DNA of 64,000 nt from JASEJA01 sp038872535 (GTDB taxonomy: Archaea > Thermoproteota > Bathyarchaeia > Bathyarchaeales > Bathycorpusculaceae). Below are positions 8,358-17,313 of this stretch, in pieces (the stretch's first letter is position 1; each line of letters starts with the position of its first letter). The notes under the pieces are model-generated. The model was not told the DNA's origin. It ran no database searches and saw only the letters and a program-made list of their open reading frames with translations. The translations under genes and the position numbers were made by a program. Where the stretch lies: positions 30,465 to 94,464 of the forward strand of contig JAVZJY010000003.1 of the NCBI GenBank assembly GCA_038872535.1, read 5' to 3'.

Positions 8358-9212
8358 ATGACAGTGATTGAAACAAAGAATCTTACTTACACTTATCCTG
8401 GCGGAACAAAACCATCAATTAGTGATGTTTCCATAAAAATAGAGAAGGGCGAATTCACCCTCATAACTGGTCCAAGCGGATGTGGAAAGACAACCCTCTG
8501 CCGCTGCTTTAATGGGTTGATTCCTCATTTCTATCAAGGCGAATTAAAAGGAGAAATAACAGTCGCTGGACTGAATGTTCTCGAGAATCCAATTTATGAG
8601 ATGGCAAAGCATGTTGGACTTGTGTTCCAAAACCCTGAAAACCAGCTTTTCGCTCTCTCCGTGGAAAAGGATGTTGCTTTTGGTCTTGAAAATTTGGGAG
8701 TGCCAAGAGAAGAAATGCGAAAAAGGGTGGATTGGGCGCTGAACCTTACGGGCATATATGATTTGAGGGAGAGAGCTCCCCATGAACTTTCTGGTGGTCA
8801 ACAGCAGCGTGTCGCCATAGCCTCCATATTAGCAATGCAGCCAGAAGTGATGATTTTAGATGAACCAACATCTTTCCTTGATCCGTTAAGTGCAAAGAAA
8901 ATTTTCGAAGTAATTTATGAATTGAATAAGAAGCTTGGAATAACCGTGGTGCTTGTTGAACATAGACTTGATTTGACGGCTAGATATGCCGACCACATAA
9001 TCGTTATGGATGATGGAAAAGTTGTTTTGGATGGTGAACCCCGTGAAATTTTAAGCTCCGAAGAAGCTCGTCTGATCGGAATAGGAATTCCAAAGGCAAC
9101 ACTTCTCTATCATATTCTGAGGAAGGATGGAATAAAATTAGGCAACACTGTTCCCTTGTCTTCAGATGAAATGGCAAATCTTCTAAAGGAGGCTTTGAAA
9201 GTTCATGATTGA
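8358..9212 (+). CDS. ecfA1: ECF transporter ATP-binding subunit A1
   Basis: ABC ATPase of an energy-coupling factor vitamin/metal importer (284 aa). Walker A is G-P-S-G-C-G-K-T-T (near 38), signature L-S-G-G-Q-Q-Q-R-V-A-I-A (near 144), Walker B M-I-L-D-E-P-T, and H-loop V-E-H-R. I use the ATG at 8358 instead of the TTG at 8340, since the domain starts immediately after it; CATATTTAAG at 8290-8299 is a likely TATA box. It overlaps ecfA2 by 8 bp. Together with ecfA2 and ecfT it forms a shared energizing module with no substrate-binding subunit next to it. Confidence 0.93.
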   Translation: MTVIETKNLTYTYPGGTKPSISDVSIKIEKGEFTLITGPSGCGKTTLCRCFNGLIPHFYQGELKGEITVAGLNVLENPIYEMAKHVGLVFQNPENQLFALSVEKDVAFGLENLGVPREEMRKRVDWALNLTGIYDLRERAPHELSGGQQQRVAIASILAMQPEVMILDEPTSFLDPLSAKKIFEVIYELNKKLGITVVLVEHRLDLTARYADHIIVMDDGKVVLDGEPREILSSEEARLIGIGIPKATLLYHILRKDGIKLGNTVPLSSDEMANLLKEALKVHD

Positions 9213-10029
9213 AGTTGAAGATGTTTATTTTAGGTATCCGAACGGTGTAGAAGCATTAAGGGGGGTATCCCTAACAATCAAAAACGGCGAGTTCGTAGCC
9301 ATAATGGGACAAAATGGCGCAGGGAAGACAACTTTAGTCAAACATTTTAATGGACTACTCAAACCAACAAAAGGAAAAGTTTCAGTTGACGGAGTTGAAA
9401 CAACAAAAGTGAGTGTAGCAAACCTATCTAGGAATGTAGGTTTTGTTTTCCAAAATCCAGACCATCAACTTTTTAGCGAAACAGTTGAAGAGGAGATAGC
9501 CTTTGCATTAAAGAATTTCGGGTTCAAAGAAACAATCATAAAAAGGAGGGTCCAGTGGGCTCTTAACTTGTTGGGGTTAACCCAATATAGAAAAACTTCA
9601 CCGTTCATGCTCAGCGGCGGGGAAAGGAAACGTGTAGCCCTTGCATCAGTTCTTGCATGGAACCCGAAAATACTCATTTTAGACGAACCAACAATAGGAC
9701 AAGATTATCAACAAAAAGAGAAGCTTAGACAATTTATTCTACAGATGAAAACGCAGAGAAAGACTGTGATTATTGTTACGCATGATGTGGAGTTTGTGGC
9801 TGAATGCAATCCGAGAGTTGTCTTAATGCGGGAAGGAAAAATTGTTGCAGACGGCGAAGCAAAAGAGATTCTAACAAAAGAGGAAGTTTTGACCCAAGCG
9901 TCCATAGTTCCGCCTCAAATCGCCCAAATTTTCATGCAAATACCAAGTTTAGAGTTGCCAAAAAATGTCATTGACGTTTACGAAGCAAGGGAAATTCTGC
10001 TTAAAATGTTGGAGAGCGATATCAAATGA
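9205..10029 (+). CDS. ecfA2: ECF transporter ATP-binding subunit A2
   Basis: Second ABC ATPase of the ECF module (274 aa). G-Q-N-G-A-G-K-T-T Walker A near residue 33, signature L-S-G-G-E-R-K-R-V-A-L-A, Walker B I-L-I-L-D-E-P-T-I-G-Q-D and the switch His in V-T-H-D are all intact. The divergence from ecfA1 in the signature and Q-loop region fits an EcfA/EcfA' heterodimer. The stop overlaps the ecfT start by 4 bp (ATGA). Confidence 0.93.
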   Translation: MIEVEDVYFRYPNGVEALRGVSLTIKNGEFVAIMGQNGAGKTTLVKHFNGLLKPTKGKVSVDGVETTKVSVANLSRNVGFVFQNPDHQLFSETVEEEIAFALKNFGFKETIIKRRVQWALNLLGLTQYRKTSPFMLSGGERKRVALASVLAWNPKILILDEPTIGQDYQQKEKLRQFILQMKTQRKTVIIVTHDVEFVAECNPRVVLMREGKIVADGEAKEILTKEEVLTQASIVPPQIAQIFMQIPSLELPKNVIDVYEAREILLKMLESDIK

Positions 10030-10814
10030 GTGTTTTTGACGGACTAAAATTCCGAAGGGTCTACTCTCCAATTCACAATTTAGACCCAAGGATAAAATTC
10101 ATCTATGTCCTCGCAATTTTTGTCATAGCAATAATGTTTTGGGAACTCATACCCTTAATGGTGCTTTTTGTTATTCAGATTCCTTTTGTCGTTTTGGCTG
10201 GAGTTAAACGTGAGTGGATTCGTTCAATGCGGGGAGGAGCCTTTTTAGCAGCGATAATTTTCATAACAAACTTTGCCGTCGCATATTTTGCAGGACGTGG
10301 ATTGGCTGAGAGTTTAGAAAATGCTATTGCGTTAACATTGCGTTTCGTGGTTCTTATAGAATCTTTCTCAATTTTCTTTTTGACAACATCACCAGACCAC
10401 TTGGGCTTAGCTCTAGAACAAACTGGGATACCCTACGAGTTCTGTTTTGCTTTCACAACCGCCGTACGTTTTGTTCCTGTTTTAGCCGAAGAAGCCCAAA
10501 CAATAATGGATGCCCAAAAGGCTAGGGGTTTAGAGCTTGAAAGGGGAAACTTTCTAAAAAGAATTAGAAATTATATTCCAATCCTTATACCCTTAATCGT
10601 AAGCGCCATTCGAAGAAGCCTCGAGTTAGCTGAAGCCATGGAATCCCGCGCTTGGGGAGCCACCAAAAAACGCACAAACCTTTACGTGCTAAAAATGCAC
10701 AAAAACGATTTTCTTCTGATAGCCATAACCCTTGGAATATTGGCAACAGCAATTTTCATCCGCCTATACATTCCAATTCCATCATTAAACCAACTTTTAA
10801 AAGGACAATTTTAA
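10026..10814 (+). CDS. ecfT: ECF transporter transmembrane subunit EcfT
   Basis: Membrane scaffold of the ECF transporter (262 aa), with several hydrophobic segments (about 20-60, 70-90, 100-130 and 235-255). The coupling helices that dock into the ATPases carry A-R-G (D-A-Q-K-A-R-G near 163-169) and a second S-R-A-W-G near 208. Group II ECF systems share one EcfAA'T module among several unlinked S components; the QueT-like gene at 29.6-30.2 kb is one candidate partner. Confidence 0.92.
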   Translation: MSVFDGLKFRRVYSPIHNLDPRIKFIYVLAIFVIAIMFWELIPLMVLFVIQIPFVVLAGVKREWIRSMRGGAFLAAIIFITNFAVAYFAGRGLAESLENAIALTLRFVVLIESFSIFFLTTSPDHLGLALEQTGIPYEFCFAFTTAVRFVPVLAEEAQTIMDAQKARGLELERGNFLKRIRNYIPILIPLIVSAIRRSLELAEAMESRAWGATKKRTNLYVLKMHKNDFLLIAITLGILATAIFIRLYIPIPSLNQLLKGQF

Positions 10815-10845
10815 ACCATAAGGCTTTTAATACGGACACAATTTA

Positions 10846-11466
10846 ATGGGTTTCGAGGCTAAAAAGTTGGAAATGCTTAAGGCAGCAGCAGAAGAAATTA
10901 TTGACGGAATTAAACGCTGCATTGAAGAGCTTAACATGAAAGAAGTTGAACGATTAATTGAGCTTTTGCTGGAAGCAAAAGAGAAGAAAATCTTTATTGT
11001 AGGTATTGGAAGAAGCGGATTCGTCGCCAGAGCTTTCGCCTTGCGTCTAATGAATTTAGGATTTAACGTTTACTTCTTAGGCGAAACCATAACCCCAGCC
11101 GCTGAAAAAGGAGACTTGCTTATTGCCATTTCAGGAACAGGCGCCACAAAAATGGTCTTAACCGCAAGCTCAGCAGCCAAAGAAATAGGTGCCACAGTAA
11201 TCGCTATCACATCCTTTCCAGAATCTCCACTTGGTCAAATGGCTGACCTCGTCGTAACAGTTAAGGGGAGGACAAAGATGGGCTGGCCGAGAGAGGAGGA
11301 TTATTTAGCTAGGCAGATTATGGGTGAACGGGAACCGTTAACGCCTCTTGGAAGTGTTTTTGAGAATAATTGTATGGTGTTTCTTGATAGCTTAATTGTG
11401 GAGTTAATGCATCGATTAGGAAGAACTGAAGAGGATTTAAAGCGTAGGCATGCAACAATAGAGTAG
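10846..11466 (+). CDS. hxlB: 6-phospho-3-hexuloisomerase
   Basis: SIS-domain sugar isomerase (206 aa) interconverting arabino-3-hexulose 6-phosphate and fructose 6-phosphate. In archaea this enzyme with HPS runs the ribulose monophosphate pathway in reverse to make ribulose 5-phosphate. G-I-G-R-S-G-F-V-A-R (near 47-56) and I-S-G-T-G-A-T (near 92) are the phosphosugar-binding motifs; R-x-E-E-D-Y-L-A-R-Q and T-P-L-G-S-V-F-E are conserved in PHI. The HPS partner is not adjacent. eL41 follows after 18 bp, so the two are probably co-transcribed. Confidence 0.9.
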   Translation: MGFEAKKLEMLKAAAEEIIDGIKRCIEELNMKEVERLIELLLEAKEKKIFIVGIGRSGFVARAFALRLMNLGFNVYFLGETITPAAEKGDLLIAISGTGATKMVLTASSAAKEIGATVIAITSFPESPLGQMADLVVTVKGRTKMGWPREEDYLARQIMGEREPLTPLGSVFENNCMVFLDSLIVELMHRLGRTEEDLKRRHATIE

Positions 11467-11484
11467 GCTTAAAAGAGATGGGGA

Positions 11485-11571
11485 GTGCCGCATATACGGG
11501 CTAAATGGAAAAAGAAGAGGATGCGGAAACAGAAGAAGAAACGCCAAAAGAGAAGAGCACGGTACAAGTAA
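11485..11571 (+). CDS. rpl41e: 50S ribosomal protein eL41
   Basis: A 28-codon gene starting with GTG, easily missed by size cut-offs. The peptide is almost wholly basic: after P-H-I-R-A-K-W it runs through Lys/Arg clusters to the C-terminal R-R-A-R-Y-K. That composition and the A-K-W-K-K-K-R-M-R motif are diagnostic of L41e, a single helix at the intersubunit bridge of the archaeal/eukaryotic ribosome. A purine-rich GAGATGGGGA lies just upstream as ribosome binding site. It follows hxlB by 18 bp. Confidence 0.9.
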   Translation: MPHIRAKWKKKRMRKQKKKRQKRRARYK

Positions 11572-11728
11572 GTGGTTTATGAATCACTGGATTTTCTGGT
11601 TTGTTTGAAGTTGTGAGTGTTAAGCATGCTAAAGATTAATTATGCATATAACTTATTAAGACACACGACACACTATACTTATGGAAAACCACCCAACACC
11701 CTAAACCAAAAGACAACGGTGAAAACCA

Positions 11729-13279
11729 ATGCCGAAAGCCCCAAAAATAGTAGAAGAAACAAAACCAACAATAACAGTAGGGGCGGAAATAAAAAAGCCA
11801 ACAATTTTCAGAGAAGTCTACCCAATAAAAGAACCTTACGTTTACGCAGCAATAGTTAAAGACCCAGAAACCCAAAAAATTCTCTACGAAGTTGTAGAAC
11901 CAACTCTCCAAAAAGAAGAGGAAAAGCTGCTAAAAGAAATAAAAGCATTTTTAATGGAAGAGTTAGACGTAAATCTAAAGGAAATAGAAACCAAAGAGAA
12001 AGCAGAAAAATATCTTGAAGAAAAAACAAGGGAGATAATTAAAAAATATCGAATAAAAGTTTCACAAGAAGCCATCGACAAACTCATATACTATCTTACA
12101 AGGGACTTCATAGGCTACGGAAAAATAGACCCACTGATGAAAGACCACCTAATTGAGGACATATCCGCAGACGGCGTCAACATACCAATTTATGTTTGGC
12201 ATAGGCTTTACGAATCATTACCCACCAACATAATATTTAGAAGCGAAGCAGAGTTAAACTCTTTCATAATCCGTCTGGCATACTTGAGTGGGAAAAACAT
12301 TTCTATAGCATCCCCAATTTTAGACGCATCCCTTCCAGACGGCAGCCGTGTGCAACTAACTTATGGAAATGAAGTAACAAGAAGAGGGTCAACATTCACA
12401 ATCCGACGCTTCAGAGTTGACCCACTAACCATTTCAGACCTAATCGCTTTTAACACAATTTCTTCGGAAATGGCTGCCTTCTTGTGGTATATAATAGAGA
12501 ATAGGGCTTCGGTGCTTGTTGCTGGGGGTGTGGCTTCTGGAAAGACAACCATGCTGAATTGCCTATCAATGTTCATAAAGCCTGAAATGAAAATAGTAAG
12601 CGTAGAAGACACTCAGGAGCTTAACCTACCACATGAAAACTGGATACCTTCAGTTGTAAGACTCGGTTTTGGACATGAAGACAAAAAAGGCGGCACAATA
12701 ACTCTATTCGACTTGTTAAAGGCTGCTGTTAGACAAAGACCAGACTACATAATCGTAGGCGAAGTCCGCGGAGAAGAAGCATACACGCTTTTTCAAGCCA
12801 TGGCAACAGGCCACTTGGGAATGAGCACAATCCACGCAGAATCAGTTGAAGCCACAATAAATCGTTTGCAATCTGAACCAATGAACATTCCAAAACCGCT
12901 CATAGCCATGACCAACGTCATAATGGTTATGACGAGAACAGAAATTGAAGGAAAACCTGCAAGAAGAGCCAGCATAACAAGCGAGATTTTAGGGCTAAAT
13001 TCAAAAACAAAGAGCATACTTACAGAAGATGTTTTCCGCTGGAATCAAAAAGAAGACAAGTTTGTATTTTCCGGCCACAGCAACCTCCTTGAAAAACACA
13101 TGAAGAAAATGGAAATCAGCGAAGAAGATATTAAACGAGAAATGCATCGCAGAAAAACCGTTTTGGAGTGGATGGTGAGGAAGGGCATTCGACGCCACAT
13201 GGACGTTTCAAATGTTATTCGAGAATATTATGCTAACCCGAATAGGGTTTTCCAAAAAGCAAGGGTTGGGTTGAAATGA
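11729..13279 (+). CDS. Type IV pilus-like secretion ATPase (TadA/FlaI family)
   Basis: Hexameric motor ATPase of 516 aa for assembling type IV pilus-like filaments. An N-terminal helical domain (1-130) precedes the RecA-like core: Walker A G-G-V-A-S-G-K-T-T near residue 267, Asp box E-D-T-Q-E-L, Walker B I-I-V-G-E-V-R-G-E-E-A near 335 and His box G-H-L-G-M-S-T-I-H-A-E-S. It overlaps the first membrane protein gene by 4 bp, and two TadC/FlaJ-type proteins, a pilin and a large pilin-like protein follow. No archaellum-specific genes (flaG, flaH) are in the cluster, so an adhesion or other surface pilus is more likely than an archaellum. Confidence 0.92.
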   Translation: MPKAPKIVEETKPTITVGAEIKKPTIFREVYPIKEPYVYAAIVKDPETQKILYEVVEPTLQKEEEKLLKEIKAFLMEELDVNLKEIETKEKAEKYLEEKTREIIKKYRIKVSQEAIDKLIYYLTRDFIGYGKIDPLMKDHLIEDISADGVNIPIYVWHRLYESLPTNIIFRSEAELNSFIIRLAYLSGKNISIASPILDASLPDGSRVQLTYGNEVTRRGSTFTIRRFRVDPLTISDLIAFNTISSEMAAFLWYIIENRASVLVAGGVASGKTTMLNCLSMFIKPEMKIVSVEDTQELNLPHENWIPSVVRLGFGHEDKKGGTITLFDLLKAAVRQRPDYIIVGEVRGEEAYTLFQAMATGHLGMSTIHAESVEATINRLQSEPMNIPKPLIAMTNVIMVMTRTEIEGKPARRASITSEILGLNSKTKSILTEDVFRWNQKEDKFVFSGHSNLLEKHMKKMEISEEDIKREMHRRKTVLEWMVRKGIRRHMDVSNVIREYYANPNRVFQKARVGLK

Positions 13280-14283
13280 AAAACACTAAGGCTTACCAAA
13301 AAATCAGACAGCTCTACAATCGTTTCAAATTAATGTTTAAACTGCCATCAATAAAACTTTCAAGAACCAAACCAGAAGAGACACAACAAAAACACAAATT
13401 TGAGCTGAAAGAAACGCACACATTAGCTTACCAACTTATTGGTGGCAGAATAGGACGCGTTATGCCACTTTTCAGAGATTTGGATTTGAATCTGCAGAGG
13501 TCAGAGTTGAAGATTAATTTTAAGGCTTATGTTAGCCTAACAATTTTTGTAACAATTTTAGCTTCACTCTTCACATTAGCCCTTATTCCAACCACGCTGT
13601 TTTTCTTTTTCAAAATCCCACCTTTACCAGCAATCCTTTTTGGCTTAGGCGGAAGCTTATTCACAAGTGCCTTCTCAATTATGGGATTTTACGCATATCC
13701 AGTTTATCGCGCAGATAAACTCAAGAGAGAGTTGGAAGACGAATTGCCCTTCACTACGGGTTATATGGCAATTCTTACAACAGCAGGCGTTTCTCCGGAA
13801 AAAATCTTCTATTCACTTTCAAATCTCAGCGAACCATTGACAGTTTCCATAGAAGCCAAAAACATTGTTAGGAATGTAGGACTTTTTGGTTTAGACATAA
13901 TCTCCGCCTTAGAAGAGGCGTCAAAGCGAACTTCTTCTGAAAGATTTCGTGAAATGCTTCAAGGGTTCATTTCAACAATACATTCTGGAGGAAACTTGTC
14001 CGCTTATCTTAGGGAAAAATCTAGGCAATATATGAAGCTTAAGAGGATAAGCCTCCGAAAATTTTCTGATACGCTGTCCATTTTGTCAGAATTTTATGTT
14101 GCTTTGATTGTGACTGGCCCTTTGCTTCTCATAATTATGCTTGCAGTTATGGAAATGATGGGCGGCGGCTTTCTCGGCATGTTGAGTCCAAATCTGCTGC
14201 TGAGTTTGCTGACTTATCTTGGAATACCATTAGGCTCCATAATGTTCCTGATTATCTTGGACGCGGTTTCACCTAAGTGGTAA
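13276..14283 (+). CDS. Type IV pilus assembly membrane protein (TadC/FlaJ-type), first copy
   Basis: Polytopic platform protein (335 aa) of the GspF/TadC superfamily. A basic cytoplasmic N-terminus (1-80) precedes paired hydrophobic segments near 90-145 and 270-330. The cytoplasmic helical bundle contains E-D-E-L-P-F-T-T-G-Y near residue 155 and a glycine-rich S-G-G-N-L-S-A-Y-L-R-E segment near 236. It anchors the ATPase and the growing pilus. Two such genes in tandem replace the single FlaJ of archaella. Confidence 0.85.
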   Translation: MKNTKAYQKIRQLYNRFKLMFKLPSIKLSRTKPEETQQKHKFELKETHTLAYQLIGGRIGRVMPLFRDLDLNLQRSELKINFKAYVSLTIFVTILASLFTLALIPTTLFFFFKIPPLPAILFGLGGSLFTSAFSIMGFYAYPVYRADKLKRELEDELPFTTGYMAILTTAGVSPEKIFYSLSNLSEPLTVSIEAKNIVRNVGLFGLDIISALEEASKRTSSERFREMLQGFISTIHSGGNLSAYLREKSRQYMKLKRISLRKFSDTLSILSEFYVALIVTGPLLLIIMLAVMEMMGGGFLGMLSPNLLLSLLTYLGIPLGSIMFLIILDAVSPKW

Positions 14284-14288
14284 TTGAA

Positions 14289-15104
14289 ATGCCAAAAATA
14301 GAAGAGCATGTGAAAAAAATTGCGTGGGTTGCCTCGGTTTCAGTAGCCGTTTCCATAATCCTTTTTGCTTACATTCTGTTTGGGGAAAGCAGAACCTTCG
14401 ATGAATTCGTATTTTTCGCCATAATAATCGCCGTTTCTCCTCCAACAATCTTAAACTACATAGACTATAAATGGAGAAAAGCAATCGACGAACATTTGCC
14501 AGACCTTTTCAGAAGCATAGTTCAAGCCCAAGAAACGGGCATGACGCTTCCGCAAGCCTTGGAAGAAGCCTCAAAAAGAAATTATGGACCCCTCACGGCA
14601 GAATTGCGAAAAATGAATACCCAAATTTCTTGGGGAATGACCTTTGAGGAGGCATTAGTGGCTTTGAGAAAACGTGTCAACACAATTCTTGTTCAGAGAA
14701 CTGTACCATTAATAATCGAGGCAAGCCGTTCTGGAGGACATGTGGAAAAGGTTTTCGATCCAACTGGAAAGTTTATTCAGACAACGCTTTTGCTGGATAA
14801 GGAGAGGCGAAATCAAACGAGACCGTATATTGCAATAATTTATGTGGCATTTTTCGTCTTCATATTCACAATAATACTGCTTTTCAGATCCTTCTTCCTC
14901 AGCATAGAAGGTTTACCAACTCTTGGGACAGCAGTAACATCGCCAGAGGAAATGCAACGCATATTCTTCCACCTAGCCGCAATCCAAGCCTTTTTCGGCG
15001 GGTTGGTTGCCGGAAAAATGGGAGAGGGAACAATAAACGCTGGTTTAAAACACAGCATAATTATGATGTTATGCGGCTACATAGCCCTAAAACTTTTCTT
15101 GTAG
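14289..15104 (+). CDS. Type IV pilus assembly membrane protein (TadC-type), second copy
   Basis: Second platform-like protein (271 aa), shorter than the first. H-L-P-D-L-F-R-S-I-V-Q-A near residue 68 and S-G-G-H-V-E-K-V-F-D near 150 are TadC/GspF-F motifs, with TM segments near 15-32, 36-52, 180-205 and 225-265. A GTG at 14277 overlaps the preceding stop; I prefer the ATG at 14289, which starts the expected M-P-K-I-E-E sequence. The likely job is to pair with the first copy as a heteromeric membrane platform. Confidence 0.82.
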   Translation: MPKIEEHVKKIAWVASVSVAVSIILFAYILFGESRTFDEFVFFAIIIAVSPPTILNYIDYKWRKAIDEHLPDLFRSIVQAQETGMTLPQALEEASKRNYGPLTAELRKMNTQISWGMTFEEALVALRKRVNTILVQRTVPLIIEASRSGGHVEKVFDPTGKFIQTTLLLDKERRNQTRPYIAIIYVAFFVFIFTIILLFRSFFLSIEGLPTLGTAVTSPEEMQRIFFHLAAIQAFFGGLVAGKMGEGTINAGLKHSIIMMLCGYIALKLFL

Positions 15105-15113
15105 GTGAGGAAA

Positions 15114-15524
15114 ATGGGTAAAGCATTTAAGAGATTTTTCTCGGATTCGCGGGCTATAACTCCAGTTTTAAGCAACCTTCTGCTTACGGTTGTGGCTGTA
15201 GGTGCCATGGCAATTGCAACAACGGCAACCTATGTTATAACAACTAACATGCGGGAAATAATGAGCGAACGCTTCATCATTGAGGATTTATGGTTTAACA
15301 ATTCCACCATTCAGGTTTATCTTCGCAATGTTGGAAAAGTTGCCATTCAAATTTCCGCCATTTACATTAACCACACATCATTCACTCCGCACCATTTCAG
15401 TTTAGAAATAAGTGAGCACGGCTGGCTCAACATCTCATACCCGTTGGTGCCCAACAGCCTATACTACATAGATATTGTAACAACAAGGGGGACTCACGTT
15501 GCAGGATACTATAAGGCTCCTTAA
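15114..15524 (+). CDS. Archaeal type IV pilin
   Basis: Prepilin of 136 aa with a class III-type signal peptide. A short positively charged leader ending S-D-S-R-A is followed by I-T-P-V-L-S-N-L-L-L and a roughly 25-residue hydrophobic helix; cleavage would fall after the Ala. The mature part is beta-rich with several N-x-S/T sequons, fitting a glycosylated filament subunit, and AglB is encoded at 32 kb. The ATG at 15114 has GGTGAGG just upstream; a GTG at 15105 is also in frame. The prepilin peptidase is not in the window. Confidence 0.82.
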   Translation: MGKAFKRFFSDSRAITPVLSNLLLTVVAVGAMAIATTATYVITTNMREIMSERFIIEDLWFNNSTIQVYLRNVGKVAIQISAIYINHTSFTPHHFSLEISEHGWLNISYPLVPNSLYYIDIVTTRGTHVAGYYKAP

Positions 15525-17310
15525 AAAATTTGGACAAGCAAAAAAGGGCGTAAGCAACGTAATAGTTGTGATGCTAAGCCTAATCCTAATAGTGCTCATA
15601 GTTTCAAACGTGATTTTATGGAGTTATCAAATGAACCAGTTTGACCTAGAAAGAATGCAGGAAAACATAAAAATTGCTAATGTCACACGAGTTACACGCT
15701 CTTCATGGTTCACAACAAAAGGTGAATATGTTATAGAGAGAGGTAACAACATAAATGGAACCTATAGAGATACATGGCTAATCGATGATTTATATGAAAG
15801 TTTTAGAGAAGAAAAAGCATATCATGAATATAATCCATCTGCATACAATACTTTAAATTCAACACAATTTGTTTCTGGTTCATTAATTGATTTACAATCT
15901 AATGATGGAAGTTACATGACATTCCGTTCTTACCATTCAGCATTTTCTGGCACTACAACAACTTTTGGAAACACGGGAATTGGAACTTCTTCTAGAAATA
16001 CTGAAAACGCCATTGTTGGCTCGGTTTTTACTTTAACAGAGAATGGTGAAGCACAAAGTATAACAGCCTATATCGGAATGACAGTTTCATCTAAAAATAT
16101 GAAGTGCGCAATTTATAGATATAACGACTTAAGTTTAGTAGCCCAAACAGAGGAAAAAACAGTTAATGTTGCTACTGGATGGGTGACGTTCAATTTTATT
16201 AATAAACCAATCTTAACTGCAAATACGCAATATTTACTTGTAGCATGGTCATATTCTGGAACCGGTAACGCATACTTATACTACACAACAGGAACAACTA
16301 ACCAAGGCTGTTATAGGTCACAAACATACGGAACAAATTTTCCAAATCCATTGCCTTCTCCCACGTATGAAGCAAGGGCTTATTGCATCTATTGCACATA
16401 CAAACCAGTAGTTGAAGAAACTGTTGAGGTTGAATTCATCGGCACTTCAAATACCGAAAATTGGACACAACTACTTTGGACAATAGACAGCTGCTTTACA
16501 ACAACTGGCGTAACAGCCACATTTCAACTCTACAACTATAATTCTGGTCAATACCCAACAAGCGGAGATGGATATATGACAGATACTATAGGAACAATAG
16601 ATATCACTAAAACGCAAACAATAACAACTAACTTAACATACTTCAGAGATTCCTCTGGCAATTGGAAATTGAAAGTTAAAGGAGTTAAAGCAACGAATAC
16701 ACCATTTGATTTGAAAGTGGATTTTGTAGAGTTTAAAACCGAAATGCAAAATGCTTACGCCCTCAGCATTATTGGAGAATTTAGTTTAGACACATCCACC
16801 TATCCTCTCATGTACATAGACTCAATCGAAATTCAAATTCGCTTAAGAACAAATGACACGCTTGAGAATTGGTCATTAAATGCACATAACTGGACAAGCG
16901 GACAATACAATGCCATAGGCGAAATCACACCAACAACAGATTTTGAATATTATACAATAAATCTTACAGACGCTTGGCAAAGCTATGTCGATAACGATGG
17001 TATGATGAGAATAAAGTTTTGCGATGCAGGTCTCGATGCTAATCAGACAACAGTTGATATAGACTTTTTCGCTGTAAGAGCAATAATTGATGGCGCAAGT
17101 TTCGATTTAAAGAATAGTGGTCCGATAACAACGCATATCGTTTCCATATGGATAATTAACGCAACAAATCATCAACGCTACAACGCTAATTTCTTCATAA
17201 ACGCTGGAGAAGACGCAGTTTACATTCGTGCTGACATTAGTTTGCCAGAAGAGTTCATAGCGAAAGTTGTCACGGATAGGGGCAACATAGCCGTTTTCAC
17301 AGAAGGCTAA
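15499..17310 (+). CDS. Large pilin-like surface protein
   Basis: A 603-aa protein opening with a prepilin-like N-terminus: basic residues, A-K-K-G at about 14-17, then V-S-N-V-I-V-V-M-L-S and a 25-residue hydrophobic helix. The ectodomain is Thr/Asn/Tyr-rich. It has a jelly-roll-like module near 150-300 (Y-R-Y-N-D-L-S-L-V-A-Q-T, then W-V-T-F-N-F) and two further beta modules near 310-415 and 425-520, the second pair showing similar G-Q-Y ... G-x-I-x-P/T endings. TTG start with a GGGGG ribosome-binding stretch, overlapping the pilin by 26 bp. The placement suggests a minor pilin or tip adhesin. Confidence 0.75.
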   Translation: MQDTIRLLKKFGQAKKGVSNVIVVMLSLILIVLIVSNVILWSYQMNQFDLERMQENIKIANVTRVTRSSWFTTKGEYVIERGNNINGTYRDTWLIDDLYESFREEKAYHEYNPSAYNTLNSTQFVSGSLIDLQSNDGSYMTFRSYHSAFSGTTTTFGNTGIGTSSRNTENAIVGSVFTLTENGEAQSITAYIGMTVSSKNMKCAIYRYNDLSLVAQTEEKTVNVATGWVTFNFINKPILTANTQYLLVAWSYSGTGNAYLYYTTGTTNQGCYRSQTYGTNFPNPLPSPTYEARAYCIYCTYKPVVEETVEVEFIGTSNTENWTQLLWTIDSCFTTTGVTATFQLYNYNSGQYPTSGDGYMTDTIGTIDITKTQTITTNLTYFRDSSGNWKLKVKGVKATNTPFDLKVDFVEFKTEMQNAYALSIIGEFSLDTSTYPLMYIDSIEIQIRLRTNDTLENWSLNAHNWTSGQYNAIGEITPTTDFEYYTINLTDAWQSYVDNDGMMRIKFCDAGLDANQTTVDIDFFAVRAIIDGASFDLKNSGPITTHIVSIWIINATNHQRYNANFFINAGEDAVYIRADISLPEEFIAKVVTDRGNIAVFTEG

Positions 17311-17313
17311 TTT

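Noticed and set aside
11636..11911. Aromatic-rich minus-strand frame before the pilus ATPase
   Set aside because: Phe/Tyr/Trp/Cys excess is typical of antisense of AT-rich coding DNA; it overlaps the pilus ATPase start.
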